Shown: in pieces, positions 17,780 through 25,911 of the stretch
Layout of the letters: each line of letters begins with the position of its first letter
Position numbering within the stretch: position 1 is the stretch's first letter
Source: Umezawaea beigongshangensis
GTDB taxonomy: Bacteria > Actinomycetota > Actinomycetes > Mycobacteriales > Pseudonocardiaceae
DNA: 64,000 nucleotides
NCBI RefSeq assembly: GCF_016464305.1
Contig: NZ_JAEIOJ010000007.1
Coordinates: 186,001-250,000, forward strand
Reading direction: 5' to 3'
The notes under the pieces: model-generated
What the model was told of the DNA's origin: nothing
What the model saw: only the letters and a program-made list of their open reading frames with translations
Databases searched by the model: none
Position numbers and translations under genes: made by a program

Positions 17780-19312
17780 GTGAATCATCCGAACGGGCAG
17801 TGGCACCACCCGCAGCAACCACAGCCGTACCCGCAACAACACTCCCAGTACCCGCAGCACCAGTACCCGCAGCATCCGTACCCGCAGCAGTACGGACCGC
17901 CACCGCGCAGAAAGCGCACCGGACTGGTCGTCGGACTGTCGTTGGGACTGGTCGGCGTGATCGCGGCAGCCGTCACCACGGGGATCGTGCTGAACTCGGA
18001 GCAGGACACGCCCCGGACCGCCACCGGGTCCACCCAGCCGAAGAAGAGCGCCGCACCTCTGTGGACGGCGGAGTTCACCAGCGAGATCCAGCACGAGACC
18101 GAACTGCTGGGCGGTTGGGCGGACGACGAGGTCGTGGTGAGGGGGCAGGAGAACGCCATCACCGGCTACTCGCTCCACGACGGCGAGGTGATCTGGGAAC
18201 TGCCCGCGAACGGGATCAAGCTGTGCGGGATGAGCACGACCGCCGTGGACGGCTTCGGCGCGATCAGCTTCGGCAAGCCGGTAGCGGGCAAGACCGACTC
18301 GTTCCTGTGCAACGAGGTGCAGCTCGTCGACATCACGACCGGCACACCGAAGTGGTCGGTCGAAGCGGTGCCGTCGACGGACAGGTTCCCGCCCGACGAC
18401 ATCAGCGGCATGGAACGCACCGAGATCGTCGGTGACGTCGTCGTGTTCGACGACGGCGGCGATCTGATCGGGCTGGACCTCGCCACCGGCGCGCGGCGCT
18501 GGTACTTCGACAGCATCGACAACAACCCCGTCGGACGCGGTGAGCGCCCCGGCCCGTGCGCGATCGGCTCCAAGGTGGTCAGCGACACCCGCATCACCCT
18601 GGAGCAGGCGTGCTCGGAGGAGGCGTTCGTCATCGGCGGGGACATCACCGTCGTGACGACGGTCGACGCGCGCACGGGCCAGAAGGTGTGGAGCACGCCC
18701 GTCCCCACCTCGATCGTCGCCGCCGGTCAGGGACCCGAAACCCCTGTCCCGGTCATCGTCGGCGCCGACCCGCCCGCGCTGTTCCTGGACAGAAGCGTCG
18801 TGGGCGGCGCTCACACCCTCCTGCCGTTCGACTCCGCGACCGGAGCGATCGGCCGTGAGATCGAGCTACCCGGTCAGCTCGCGCTCACCGGCGGAGGTGA
18901 CCTCGACCGCGCCCCCCGCACGACGACCGTCGACGGCCTGCTGTCCGCGGTGGTGATCGGCAAGCCCGACGGCGACTGCGCAGGGGTCGAGGGGCTGTTG
19001 ACCGTGGACCTGAGGGCGGGCAAGCCGATCTCACCGGAACCGCACCCCATCTCGTGCGTGCTGTCACCCGTCGGCGTGCAGGACGGCGCGGTGGTCGTGC
19101 TGAGCTCGGGCACCGACGAGGAGCGGCCGTCGATCCACCGGGTCGACCCGAAGACGGGCGAGAGCGAATCGAGCGGACCGCTGCCGGAGGACGACAGCTC
19201 AGGAGGACTCGCAGGCGTCGTCCACGTCGTCGGAGACCGTGTCGTCGTACTGCCCGTCAGCGCCAAGCAGAGTTCCCACGCGGTACTGGTGGTGCCACTT
19301 CCGAAGTCCTGA
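17780..19312 (+). CDS. Membrane-anchored PQQ-like beta-propeller protein
   Basis: The 510-residue protein has a cytoplasmic Pro/Gln/His/Tyr-rich head (about residues 1-42, PQQ/PQH repeats), a basic RRKR stop, one transmembrane helix (about 47-70) and an extracytoplasmic domain of repeated blades (DGEVIWELP, TGTPKWSVEA, TGARRWYFDS, TGQKVWSTPV), typical of PQQ-like/YfgL-like WD propellers. Such proteins usually serve as binding scaffolds rather than quinone enzymes, and the metal/PQQ ligands are not evident. It lies immediately upstream of the type VII-linked island and may be an accessory envelope protein. GTG 17780 follows a purine-rich GGGGGA ribosome site. Confidence 0.82.
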   Translation: MNHPNGQWHHPQQPQPYPQQHSQYPQHQYPQHPYPQQYGPPPRRKRTGLVVGLSLGLVGVIAAAVTTGIVLNSEQDTPRTATGSTQPKKSAAPLWTAEFTSEIQHETELLGGWADDEVVVRGQENAITGYSLHDGEVIWELPANGIKLCGMSTTAVDGFGAISFGKPVAGKTDSFLCNEVQLVDITTGTPKWSVEAVPSTDRFPPDDISGMERTEIVGDVVVFDDGGDLIGLDLATGARRWYFDSIDNNPVGRGERPGPCAIGSKVVSDTRITLEQACSEEAFVIGGDITVVTTVDARTGQKVWSTPVPTSIVAAGQGPETPVPVIVGADPPALFLDRSVVGGAHTLLPFDSATGAIGREIELPGQLALTGGGDLDRAPRTTTVDGLLSAVVIGKPDGDCAGVEGLLTVDLRAGKPISPEPHPISCVLSPVGVQDGAVVVLSSGTDEERPSIHRVDPKTGESESSGPLPEDDSSGGLAGVVHVVGDRVVVLPVSAKQSSHAVLVVPLPKS

Positions 19313-19460
19313 CGACCATCACGTCACCCGGAGGGAGCAACCTCGGCCCCGGACGTCCACGACAAGCCCGTGACCAGCACGTGAGGTCGGGAATCCGAGG
19401 ACGTGGAACCGACGCTGTGACAGCATCGTCCGGGAGATGAACGCAGAGGGGAGCGATCTC

Positions 19461-19876
19461 GTGCTTGACGCAGGTGGTGGCGGAGGCATCAGCTTCATGG
19501 CTTCGACGCCCGTGGTGGGCGCCGCGGCAGGCGGAGCTGCTGGCAGCACGTCGACCGGATCGTCGCAGACCAGGTTCACCGTCGACCCGGACCAGGCGCA
19601 GAAACTGATCGACGGCTTGAACAGGGCGATCGATGAACTGAACAACCTCCGCAGCAGGTCTGACGCATTGGGCTCTGCTCACCCCCCGGTAAGGACCCCT
19701 ACAGCGGTTACGCCACAGTCGCCATCAGAAACGCCGCCGGCGAATCAGCTGGTGGGTACGGTTGGGCGAACCAAAAGGCCATTGAGGCCCTCGAGACCAC
19801 CAGGAACAATGTCCAGACGGCACTGGACACATATCGAGGTCTTGACAACAGTGGCCGCAGCACACTGAGCAGTTAG
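19461..19876 (+). pseudogene. Frameshifted copy of the YxxxD-tailed type VII-linked small protein
   Basis: The first 55-60 codons from GTG 19461 are almost identical to the intact gene at 21249 (LDAGGGGGISFMASTPVVG). Between the shared GCA codon and AAGGACCCC this copy has 26 bases and the intact copy 27, a one-base loss at or near a run of six C (19682-19687). Translation then shifts and stops at 19868. Restoring one base gives KDPYSGYATVAIRNAAG...YGWANQKAIEALETTR...TYRGLDNSGRSTLSS and a TAG at 19876, fully parallel to the intact copy. It is a recent pseudogene, a phase-variable or recoded gene, or an assembly error in a homopolymer. GAGGGGAG lies upstream of the GTG. Confidence 0.8.
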
Positions 19877-19886
19877 GGATGATCTC

Positions 19887-20483
19887 TTGAAGCGCCGAGT
19901 CCTCGCAGTCCTCACCATCGGGATCGCAATCAGCTCCGTCACAGCCTGTTCCGAGGACAGCACAGGACGAGCGACCCCGGAGAACAACACCCCACCCAGC
20001 AGGTCGAGCACGAGCACTGTGACGAGCAGTGCCTCGGGATCTCCCCAACTCAGCTTCGACGAGTTCCTCAGCAAGCCCTGCGACATCCTCACCACGGAGC
20101 AGGTGGCCTCGTTGGGATCGTTCAAGGCACCGAAGCCGGAGGACGACTCCACCGGACCCAGTTGCAGGCTGTCCGGCGCGGACACCGCGGTGGACCCGTC
20201 CTACGAGGTGACCTTCATGACCGAGGGCAACACGATCGAATCGGTCAGGGAGAACACCGGCAGCTACGCCATATCCGAGGAGAAGGAAATCGATTCCTAC
20301 CCTGCGGTGAGCTTCGACTCGACCGACGGACTGCGCAACTGCTCGACCGCTGTGGGCATCTCCGACGACCAGGTCTTCCTCGCGCAGACCAACATCAACA
20401 AGAGTGACCCCAACTACGGCAAGGCCTGCGTCTCGTCCGAAAAACTGGCCTCCCTGGTCCTCGAATCTCTGAACAGTCGCTGA
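19887..20483 (+). CDS. DUF3558 lipoprotein, copy 1
   Basis: The 198-residue protein starts at TTG 19887 (AGGGA 7 bases upstream; the same start is conserved in the second copy). A lipoprotein signal MKRRVLAVLTIGIAISSVTAC places the lipidated Cys at residue 21. A Ser/Thr-rich spacer follows, then the DUF3558 domain: FLSKPCDILTTEQVASLG, a Cys in GPSCRLS, SYEVTF, and FDSTDGLRNCSTAV with paired cysteines. DUF3558 lipoproteins are common next to ESX/PPE genes in Pseudonocardiales and mycobacteria; their molecular role is unknown. About 70% of residues match copy 2. Confidence 0.85.
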   Translation: MKRRVLAVLTIGIAISSVTACSEDSTGRATPENNTPPSRSSTSTVTSSASGSPQLSFDEFLSKPCDILTTEQVASLGSFKAPKPEDDSTGPSCRLSGADTAVDPSYEVTFMTEGNTIESVRENTGSYAISEEKEIDSYPAVSFDSTDGLRNCSTAVGISDDQVFLAQTNINKSDPNYGKACVSSEKLASLVLESLNSR

Positions 20484-20537
20484 GCAGCACCTTTGCAACT
20501 TCACAGGAACGAGAACACCGTTACCGAGGGAGGACCA

Positions 20538-21110
20538 GTGCCGAGGAGTCACACGCTCGCCATCGCCGCACCCGGACTGGTCGTCAGCACGCTGACGGGA
20601 TCTTGAATCGAGCCGGGAACTCCCTCGTCTGCCGGCACGACGAGCAGTCCGACTCCGCAGCCCGTGACGACCTGTCGTTCGAGAAGCACACGAACGCCAC
20701 GTACAGCATCCTCGTGTCCGAGCAAGCCACAGCACCGAGGAGTTTCCGCGCCCGGGTGCAGGAACTGCACCCGGGCAGATGACGACGTCCCGACGCCCCC
20801 ACCTGCGAAATCGTCCTGACGACCGATGGCAGCACCGTCGATTCGATCAAGAATGCCGCACAGAGCGTGGCCGTGGTCGAAGAGACGACTCGACGGACGC
20901 CGCTCGCGGTTGCACCAGGATCATCAGCGCCTCGTCCGACGCGGCCGTCATCGTCCACGTCGGTGGTGCGAAGACCGACACGGGCGACCGGGGGAAGGCG
21001 TGTGCGGTCACGAAGCGCCTCGCGGCCACGGTGATCGGGAACCTCGGGGTGCAGAAGACCGCGTCCGAGATCACGGCGACTCCACCGTCACCCAGAAGCA
21101 GCAACACGGG
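20538..21110 (+). pseudogene. Decayed third DUF3558 lipoprotein gene
   Basis: Pieces of a DUF3558 gene survive in order but in different frames. GTG 20538 gives MPRSHTLAIAAPGLVVSTLTGS, a lipoprotein-like leader ending in a stop. Around 20803-20885 the frame reads CEIVLTTDGSTVDSIKNAAQ, matching YEVTFLTDGSTIESIRENAG of the intact copy. From about 20900 another frame reads CTRIISASSDAAVIVHVGG and KACAVTKRLAATVIGNLG, matching the C-terminal third (NCSTAVGIATDQV..., ACAAAENLASLVLESL). Several frameshifts and stops separate them. The remnant lies between the two intact lipoprotein genes, so this cassette has expanded more than once. Confidence 0.75.
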
Positions 21111-21248
21111 TGGACAGGGGCGCTCGGTACCGCAGGTCGCATCCTCGACGAGTCTGTGACCAGCACGTGAGGTCGGGAATCCGAGGACGTGGAACCAGCG
21201 CTGTGACATCATCGTCCGAGAGATGAGCGCACTGAGGGGAGCGATCTC

Positions 21249-21671
21249 ATGCTTGACGCGGGTGGTGGCGGAGGCATCAGCTTCATGGCTTCGACGCCTG
21301 TGGTGGGCGCCGCGGCAGGTGGAGCTGCTGGCAGCACGTTGACCGGATCGTCGCAGACCAGGTTCACCGTCGACCCGGACCAGGCGCAGAAGCTGATCGA
21401 CGGCTTGAACGATGCGATCAAGGAACTCAACGATCTTCGCAGCAAGTCCGATGCACTCGGAGTCACGCAGCCTCCGGGCAAGGACCCCTACAGCGGTTAC
21501 GCCACCGTCGCCATCAGGAATGCCGCTGGCCAGTCCCCCGGCGGATACGGTTGGGCGAACCAAGAGGCCATAAAGGCCCTCAAGACCACCAGAGACAACG
21601 TGCAGGCGGCGTTGAACACGTACCGCGGTCTTGACAGCAGTGGCCGCAACACACTGAGCAGCGGGGGATGA
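21249..21671 (+). CDS. YxxxD-tailed small protein, candidate type VII secretion substrate
   Basis: The 140-residue protein has a Gly/Ala/Ser-rich N-terminus (about 1-42), a helical segment VDPDQAQKLIDGLNDAIKELNDLRSK (about 46-70), a central KDPYSGYATVAIRNAAG region and a second helical stretch ending in NTYRGLDSSG. The Tyr-x-x-x-Asp of that ending (YRGLD) fits the general C-terminal export signal of ESX substrates; a strict WxG turn is absent (the hairpin reads GYGWAN). I do not recognise a named family. ATG 21249 follows GAGGGGAG. It is the first gene of an operon with a DUF3558 lipoprotein (4-base gap), a PPE-like protein and EspG. The secretion role is inferred from motif and context. Confidence 0.75.
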   Translation: MLDAGGGGGISFMASTPVVGAAAGGAAGSTLTGSSQTRFTVDPDQAQKLIDGLNDAIKELNDLRSKSDALGVTQPPGKDPYSGYATVAIRNAAGQSPGGYGWANQEAIKALKTTRDNVQAALNTYRGLDSSGRNTLSSGG

Positions 21672-21675
21672 TCTC

Positions 21676-22272
21676 TTGAAACGCCGAGTGCTGGCGATCC
21701 TCATCATCGGGATCGCAATCAGCTCCGTCACAGCCTGCTCCGAGGACAGCACGGGCCGTGCTACACCGGGAAACAGCACGCGTCCCAGCAGCTCCAGCAC
21801 GAACACCGTGGAGAGCAGCACCTCGATCTCCTCGCAGCTCAGTTTCGACGCGTTCAAGAGCAAGCCCTGTGACATCCTCACCGCACAGCAGGTGGCGTCA
21901 CTCGGCACGTTCGATCCGCCCGAGGCCGAGAACGATGCCCTCGGCCCCAGTTGTCGGCTTGACGGCAAGGACATCTCGGTGGACCCGTCCTACGAGGTGA
22001 CCTTCCTGACCGATGGCAGCACGATCGAGTCCATCCGTGAGAACGCTGGCAGTTACGCCGTCTCCCGTGAGACTGAAATCGATTCCTACCCCGCTGTCAT
22101 CTTCGACTCCACCGATGGATTGCTCAACTGCTCCACCGCTGTCGGCATTGCCACCGATCAGGTATTTTTGGCCCAGACCAACATCACCGAGAAAGACCCC
22201 GACTACAGCGGCAACGCCTGCGCCGCAGCAGAGAACCTGGCGTCCCTGGTCCTCGAATCCCTGAAGGGGTAG
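21676..22272 (+). CDS. DUF3558 lipoprotein, copy 2
   Basis: The 198-residue lipoprotein uses TTG 21676, four bases after the upstream stop. The signal sequence MKRRVLAILIIGIAISSVTAC has the lipid-modified Cys21. The mature part has a Ser/Thr spacer (residues 26-52) and the DUF3558 domain with FKSKPCDILTAQQVASLG, GPSCRLDG, FLTDGSTIESIRENAG and LLNCSTAV. Cysteines match copy 1, so the two extracytoplasmic domains probably share disulfides. It should be anchored in the outer leaflet of the cytoplasmic membrane. The PPE-like gene starts 6 bases downstream, so the lipoprotein and the putative substrates are made together. Confidence 0.87.
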   Translation: MKRRVLAILIIGIAISSVTACSEDSTGRATPGNSTRPSSSSTNTVESSTSISSQLSFDAFKSKPCDILTAQQVASLGTFDPPEAENDALGPSCRLDGKDISVDPSYEVTFLTDGSTIESIRENAGSYAVSRETEIDSYPAVIFDSTDGLLNCSTAVGIATDQVFLAQTNITEKDPDYSGNACAAAENLASLVLESLKG

Positions 22273-22278
22273 GAAGCC

Positions 22279-23676
22279 GTGTCATCACCCAACAACCTGG
22301 AAGTCATCGCAGACTCCACCGTGGGCATGGCGCTGTTGACGATCGGCGTCGGTACCGGCAACATCTACAGCTGGTTCCACGACGGCAACGGTCCCGAGAA
22401 GACCACGGACAACGGTTACGAAGCGTGGGGTGAAATCGCCTCGGGCCACACGAGCGTCAGCGAGATCATCAACAACGCCGTCAAGGAGTCGAACGCCTCC
22501 TGGGAAGGCTCCGCTGGCGACGCCGCTCGGGCGGGGACCTCACCTCTCGCCACGTGGTCGGACATGGCCGGGTCGAGCGCGCAGAGCGCTTCCTACGACG
22601 TGGCGAGCCTGAGCGGAGCTTTCCGCACGGCCCAGAACTCGGTGCAGAAGCCGGTCGACGTTCCCGACAAGCCGTGGCTCAACGACATGGCGTGGTGGGA
22701 GACCGACTACGACGAGGCGATGGAGAAGAGCCAGGCCGTCGACGAGGCGAACGTGCAGGCGCTCAAAGCCTACGGGTCGACGGCGAACAGCGTCAGTTCG
22801 AGCATGCCCGCCTTCGAGGCGCCCAACTCGTCCAACGCCGATCTGGACTCCGACTCCCTCGGCACCGGTGAGGGCGAGGGGAACGGCAACGGCAGGGGAA
22901 GCATCGATCCCAACACCGGCAGGTCGGGGATCGACACGGGAACCGGTAGCAACACCGGCAGAGGCACCGGTACGGCCGACATCAACCTTCCCGGCACCGG
23001 GACGGGTACCGGGACCGGAATGGGCACGGGAACCGGCACGGGCAACGGGAACGGGAACGTCAGCGACGGCTCGCTCGACCCGTCCTGGACCGGTGGAGGC
23101 GGTGGTGGCGGGACCACCAATCCCGGCCAGAACCCGCCCAACGTGCCGCTTCCCGGCATCGGCAACCCGAACCCCACCAACAACCCCAACCTCACCGGCA
23201 TCCTGCCGGGGCTCGGTGGACCCCGCGGCGGTGGCGGTGGCAACACGCGAGTGCCCGGGACGGGTGGACCCGGTGGACTCGGTGGACCCGGTGGCGGGCG
23301 CGGTGGCGGTGGTGCTGGTGGCAACGTCAAGCTGCCCGGCGTGGGCGGTCCCGGTGCGGGTGCTGCGGGCGCTGCGGGCGCGGGTGGTTTCGGGCCGCGC
23401 GGCGGTCCCGGTGCCACGGCCGGTGTCATGGCCGGCGACGACGGCGTCCACGGGCGCGGTGCGGGCGGGATCGGCGCGGCCGGTGCCGCCGGGCGCGCGG
23501 GTGGTGCCTCGGGCGCCGCTGGCGCCATGGGTGCCGGTGGCATGGGCGCCGGCGCCGGGCGCGGGCAGGGCGACGAGGACAAGGAGCACAAGTCCGCGGC
23601 GTACCTCGTCGAGACCGAGGACGTGTTCGGCGACGGTCAGCTGGTCGCTCCGCCGGTCATCGGCGACATCCGCTGA
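22279..23676 (+). CDS. PPE-like protein with glycine-rich domain, putative ESX substrate
   Basis: The 465-residue protein has a helical N-terminal domain (about 1-180) with the WxG turn SWEGSAGDAARAG (Trp75, Gly77) and a second helical hairpin rich in Ser/Ala, as in PPE/WXG100-like ESX substrates. Residues about 195-435 are low complexity: first GTG/GNG repeats, then GGPGG/GAAGAAGAGG blocks. The last 30 residues (HKSAAYLVETEDVFGDGQLVAPPVIGDIR) form the conserved tail seen in Pseudonocardiales PPE-domain proteins. It is predicted to be exported to the cell surface with the help of EspG, encoded next. GTG 22279 lies six bases after the lipoprotein stop. Confidence 0.82.
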   Translation: MSSPNNLEVIADSTVGMALLTIGVGTGNIYSWFHDGNGPEKTTDNGYEAWGEIASGHTSVSEIINNAVKESNASWEGSAGDAARAGTSPLATWSDMAGSSAQSASYDVASLSGAFRTAQNSVQKPVDVPDKPWLNDMAWWETDYDEAMEKSQAVDEANVQALKAYGSTANSVSSSMPAFEAPNSSNADLDSDSLGTGEGEGNGNGRGSIDPNTGRSGIDTGTGSNTGRGTGTADINLPGTGTGTGTGMGTGTGTGNGNGNVSDGSLDPSWTGGGGGGGTTNPGQNPPNVPLPGIGNPNPTNNPNLTGILPGLGGPRGGGGGNTRVPGTGGPGGLGGPGGGRGGGGAGGNVKLPGVGGPGAGAAGAAGAGGFGPRGGPGATAGVMAGDDGVHGRGAGGIGAAGAAGRAGGASGAAGAMGAGGMGAGAGRGQGDEDKEHKSAAYLVETEDVFGDGQLVAPPVIGDIR

Positions 23677-23706
23677 CCGCAACTCCGACGTACACCTGGG
23701 GGAACA

Positions 23707-24519
23707 GTGCTGCACAGCAGGGTCGCGATCCCTGTCGTGGCGCTCTACAACGCCTGGCAGGCGATCGGTCTGCCGGTGCTGCACCGCGCGCTGATCGCGG
23801 AGATCGACTTCGACGAGAGCCGGGTCGAGGAGGGCGACCTCAGCGGTCTGGCGAACCTCGCCAGGGACGGCTGGGGCGCGCTGGAGCGCGTCGGACTGGC
23901 TCGGGGACGTGACGTGCACCCCGATCTGGCCCGCTCGCTCCAGCTCATCGCCCGCGCGGGCACGGAGTACTACGCGTTCTTCAACCACGAGGACGAGAAG
24001 ACCCGGTCCGCGCTCGTGGTGAAGTCCGGGGACGACGCGCTGCGCGTCGTTCTGACGGCGGACGAGAAGTTCGTGCTCGAACCGGTGCGCGCCGAGGACG
24101 CGGCGCAGGCGCTGATCGCGGTGCTGCCCGAGGTGCCGCCCGGCCGGGGCGCGGCGATCTCGCTGCCCGCGGACGCGATGAACGCGCGGGCGAAGCAGCG
24201 CCGGGACGACGACGAGGGCGGTGGTTCGTTCCTCCAGCCGAGCAGGCCGACCGGGACGAACAGCACGCAGGTGGAGCAGCTCAGGAAGCTGATGCAGGAG
24301 AAGCGGCTCGGCGGCGGGCAGCTCTACGCCGCCGGGCGCGACCGCTTCGGCAAGAAGGTCAGGTGCCCCGCGCCGATGACCTACGTCGACACCGTCACCG
24401 GCCGGTACGCGACGCTGAAGCTGCCCGGTCGCGACGGCGCCACGTGGATCACGGTGCAGCCGGCCGACTTCCGCACGATGAGCGGCCGGCTGCAACAGCT
24501 CTCCGCGACGCTCACCTGA
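23707..24519 (+). CDS. espG: EspG-family ESX secretion-associated chaperone
   Basis: The 270-residue protein matches the EspG family: an N-terminal strand-rich half (ALYNAWQAIGLPVLHRALIAEID), a central sheet (EYYAFFNHEDEKTRSALVVKSGDDALRVVLTADEKFVLEPV), then RRDDDEGGG linker and a C-terminal GQLYAAGRDRFGKKVR...TLKLPGRDGATWITVQPADF block. EspG proteins bind PPE proteins in the cytosol and deliver them to the ESX machine. It is the last gene of the island operon, 30 bases after the PPE-like gene. No EccB, EccC, EccD or MycP is in the window, so the export machine must be elsewhere. Its stop overlaps the convergent neighbour by 8 bases. Confidence 0.9.
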   Translation: MLHSRVAIPVVALYNAWQAIGLPVLHRALIAEIDFDESRVEEGDLSGLANLARDGWGALERVGLARGRDVHPDLARSLQLIARAGTEYYAFFNHEDEKTRSALVVKSGDDALRVVLTADEKFVLEPVRAEDAAQALIAVLPEVPPGRGAAISLPADAMNARAKQRRDDDEGGGSFLQPSRPTGTNSTQVEQLRKLMQEKRLGGGQLYAAGRDRFGKKVRCPAPMTYVDTVTGRYATLKLPGRDGATWITVQPADFRTMSGRLQQLSATLT

Positions 24520-25693
24520 CCGGACGCCGCCGCAGCACCTCCGGGTTCAGCTCGGAGGGGCTGCGATGGCCGGACAGGCCGAGCGTGAGGTCGAAGTCGG
24601 CGAGCAGGCCCCGCAGGACGTGCCGCACGCCGACCTGGCCGCCGTGGGCGAGTCCCTGCACGTAGGGGCGACCGACGAGCACGGCCCGCGCGCCCAGGGC
24701 GAGGGCCTTGACGACGTCGGCTCCGGTGCGGACGCCGGAGTCGAACAGCACCTCGATCTGCTCGCCGACGGCCTCGGCGATCTCGGGCAGCACCTCCAGC
24801 GACCCGACGGCGCCGTCGACCTGCCGCCCGCCGTGGTTGGACACCACGACGCCCTGCACACCGGCGTCGACGGCCTTGCGGGCGTCGTCGACGTGCTGGA
24901 TCCCCTTGAGCACGATCGGCCCGTCCCAGTGCTGCCGGATGAACGCGAGCTGCTCCCAGGTCTTGTCGGTGCCGGTGAACATGGGCACCCAGCGCAGGAC
25001 CGCCATCGGCAGGTCCTCCTCCGGCGACTTCTCCAGGCCCGCGCGGAACGCCGGGTCGGAGAACGGGATGGCGGTGCCGGTGCCGCGGATGAACGGCAGG
25101 TAGGACTGGTCGAGGTCGTGCGGGCGCCACGCGAGGGTCCACGTGTCGAGCGTGACGACGAGGACGTCGAAGCCGGAGCGCTTGGCGCGGTCGAGGATGC
25201 TGACGCACACCTCGGGTTCGTTGGGCCAGTAGAGCTGGAACCAGCGGGGACCGTCACCGCTCGCCTCGGCGACGGCTTCGAGGGTGTGGGACGAGGCGGT
25301 GGACAGCACCATCGGCACGCCCAGCTCGGCGGCGGCGCGCGCGGTGGCCAGCTCGCCGTCGGGGTGCACGATGGACTGCACGCCGATCGGCGCGAGCAGG
25401 ACCGGCGCGGGCACGGCGGTGCCGAGCACGGTCGTGCCCAGGTGCCGGGTCGTGGCGCCGGTCAGCATCCGGGGCACGATGCGCCACTCGTCGAACGCCT
25501 CCCGGTTGGCGCGCACGGTGGCGCCGGAACCCGCGCCGCCCGCGACGTACCAGTAGGGGCCGGGCCCGAGTCGCTCGCGGGTGGAGGCGTCGAGCGCCTC
25601 GGGGTCGGTGGTGAACGGCGGCAGCTGGCCGCCGAGGCCCTGGAGGTAGATCTCGTTCTGGTAGGCCGCGAACGGCATGCCCGTGCCAGTCAT
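24512..25693 (-). CDS. FMN-dependent alpha-hydroxy acid oxidase (lactate 2-monooxygenase-like)
   Basis: The 393-residue flavoprotein has the (beta/alpha)8 barrel of the L-lactate oxidase/glycolate oxidase family: APIGVQSIVHPDGELATARAAAELG, VLSTASSHTLE, RWFQLYWPNEPEV, DVLVVTLDTW, VLKGIQHVDDARKA, the active-site His-Arg in VVVSNHGGRQVDG, and LFDSGVRTGADVVKALALGARAVLVGRPYVQG. Length and the YQNEIYLQGLGGQLPPFTTD N-terminus fit lactate 2-monooxygenase, which turns lactate into acetate and CO2; glycolate or mandelate are alternatives. ATG 25693 follows CAGACT at a 6-base distance, perhaps leaderless. It stands alone. Confidence 0.9.
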   Translation of the reverse strand: MTGTGMPFAAYQNEIYLQGLGGQLPPFTTDPEALDASTRERLGPGPYWYVAGGAGSGATVRANREAFDEWRIVPRMLTGATTRHLGTTVLGTAVPAPVLLAPIGVQSIVHPDGELATARAAAELGVPMVLSTASSHTLEAVAEASGDGPRWFQLYWPNEPEVCVSILDRAKRSGFDVLVVTLDTWTLAWRPHDLDQSYLPFIRGTGTAIPFSDPAFRAGLEKSPEEDLPMAVLRWVPMFTGTDKTWEQLAFIRQHWDGPIVLKGIQHVDDARKAVDAGVQGVVVSNHGGRQVDGAVGSLEVLPEIAEAVGEQIEVLFDSGVRTGADVVKALALGARAVLVGRPYVQGLAHGGQVGVRHVLRGLLADFDLTLGLSGHRSPSELNPEVLRRRPVR

Positions 25694-25911
25694 GGCAGCA
25701 GTCTGCTGGCGGTCGGCAGAAGCGTCCAGCGAAGATCGTCGGACGACGGCACCGCTGCCCGCTCGTACCGTCGACGGCTGCACGGCAGGACTCCGGAGAG
25801 GGGGCGGCCACCTCCTCCAGCACGATCGCGACGGGCGCGGCGGCGAGGATCGTGGACGCCGTCCGAGGCTCCCGGCGAGCGCGCCAGCGCGAGCACGTCC
25901 ACCGTGGACGG

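Larger units (their letters stand above)
19370..20483 (+). repeat. Tandem duplication unit, copy 1
   Basis: This unit holds an untranslated leader (GTGACCAGCACGTGAGGTCG...), a YxxxD-tailed small gene and a DUF3558 lipoprotein gene. It is repeated from 21156 with an offset of 1786 bp at the left end. The leader, including GGAATCCGAGGACGTGGAACC, is nearly identical in the two copies; the lipoprotein genes have diverged more. Confidence 0.85.
21156..22272 (+). repeat. Tandem duplication unit, copy 2
   Basis: This is the second copy of the leader + small gene + lipoprotein unit. It begins at GTGACCAGCACGTGAGGTCG, the same leader as at 19370, and both reading frames are intact here. Confidence 0.85.

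Noticed and set aside
19461-19868. Programmed frameshift in the first small gene
   Set aside because: The C run could allow slippage, but no stimulatory hairpin or alternative ribosome site is visible. A mutation or assembly error is simpler, so I list it as a pseudogene and not as a recoded gene.
22860-23560. Repeats in the PPE-like gene considered as a CRISPR or minisatellite array
   Set aside because: The repeats are short, irregular and in frame, encoding Gly/Thr/Asn-rich low complexity; there are no constant repeats with unique spacers.
19370-24519. Complete ESX/type VII secretion locus
   Set aside because: No EccB, EccC, EccD, EccE or MycP and no WXG100 pair can be found; only substrate-side and EspG genes are present.
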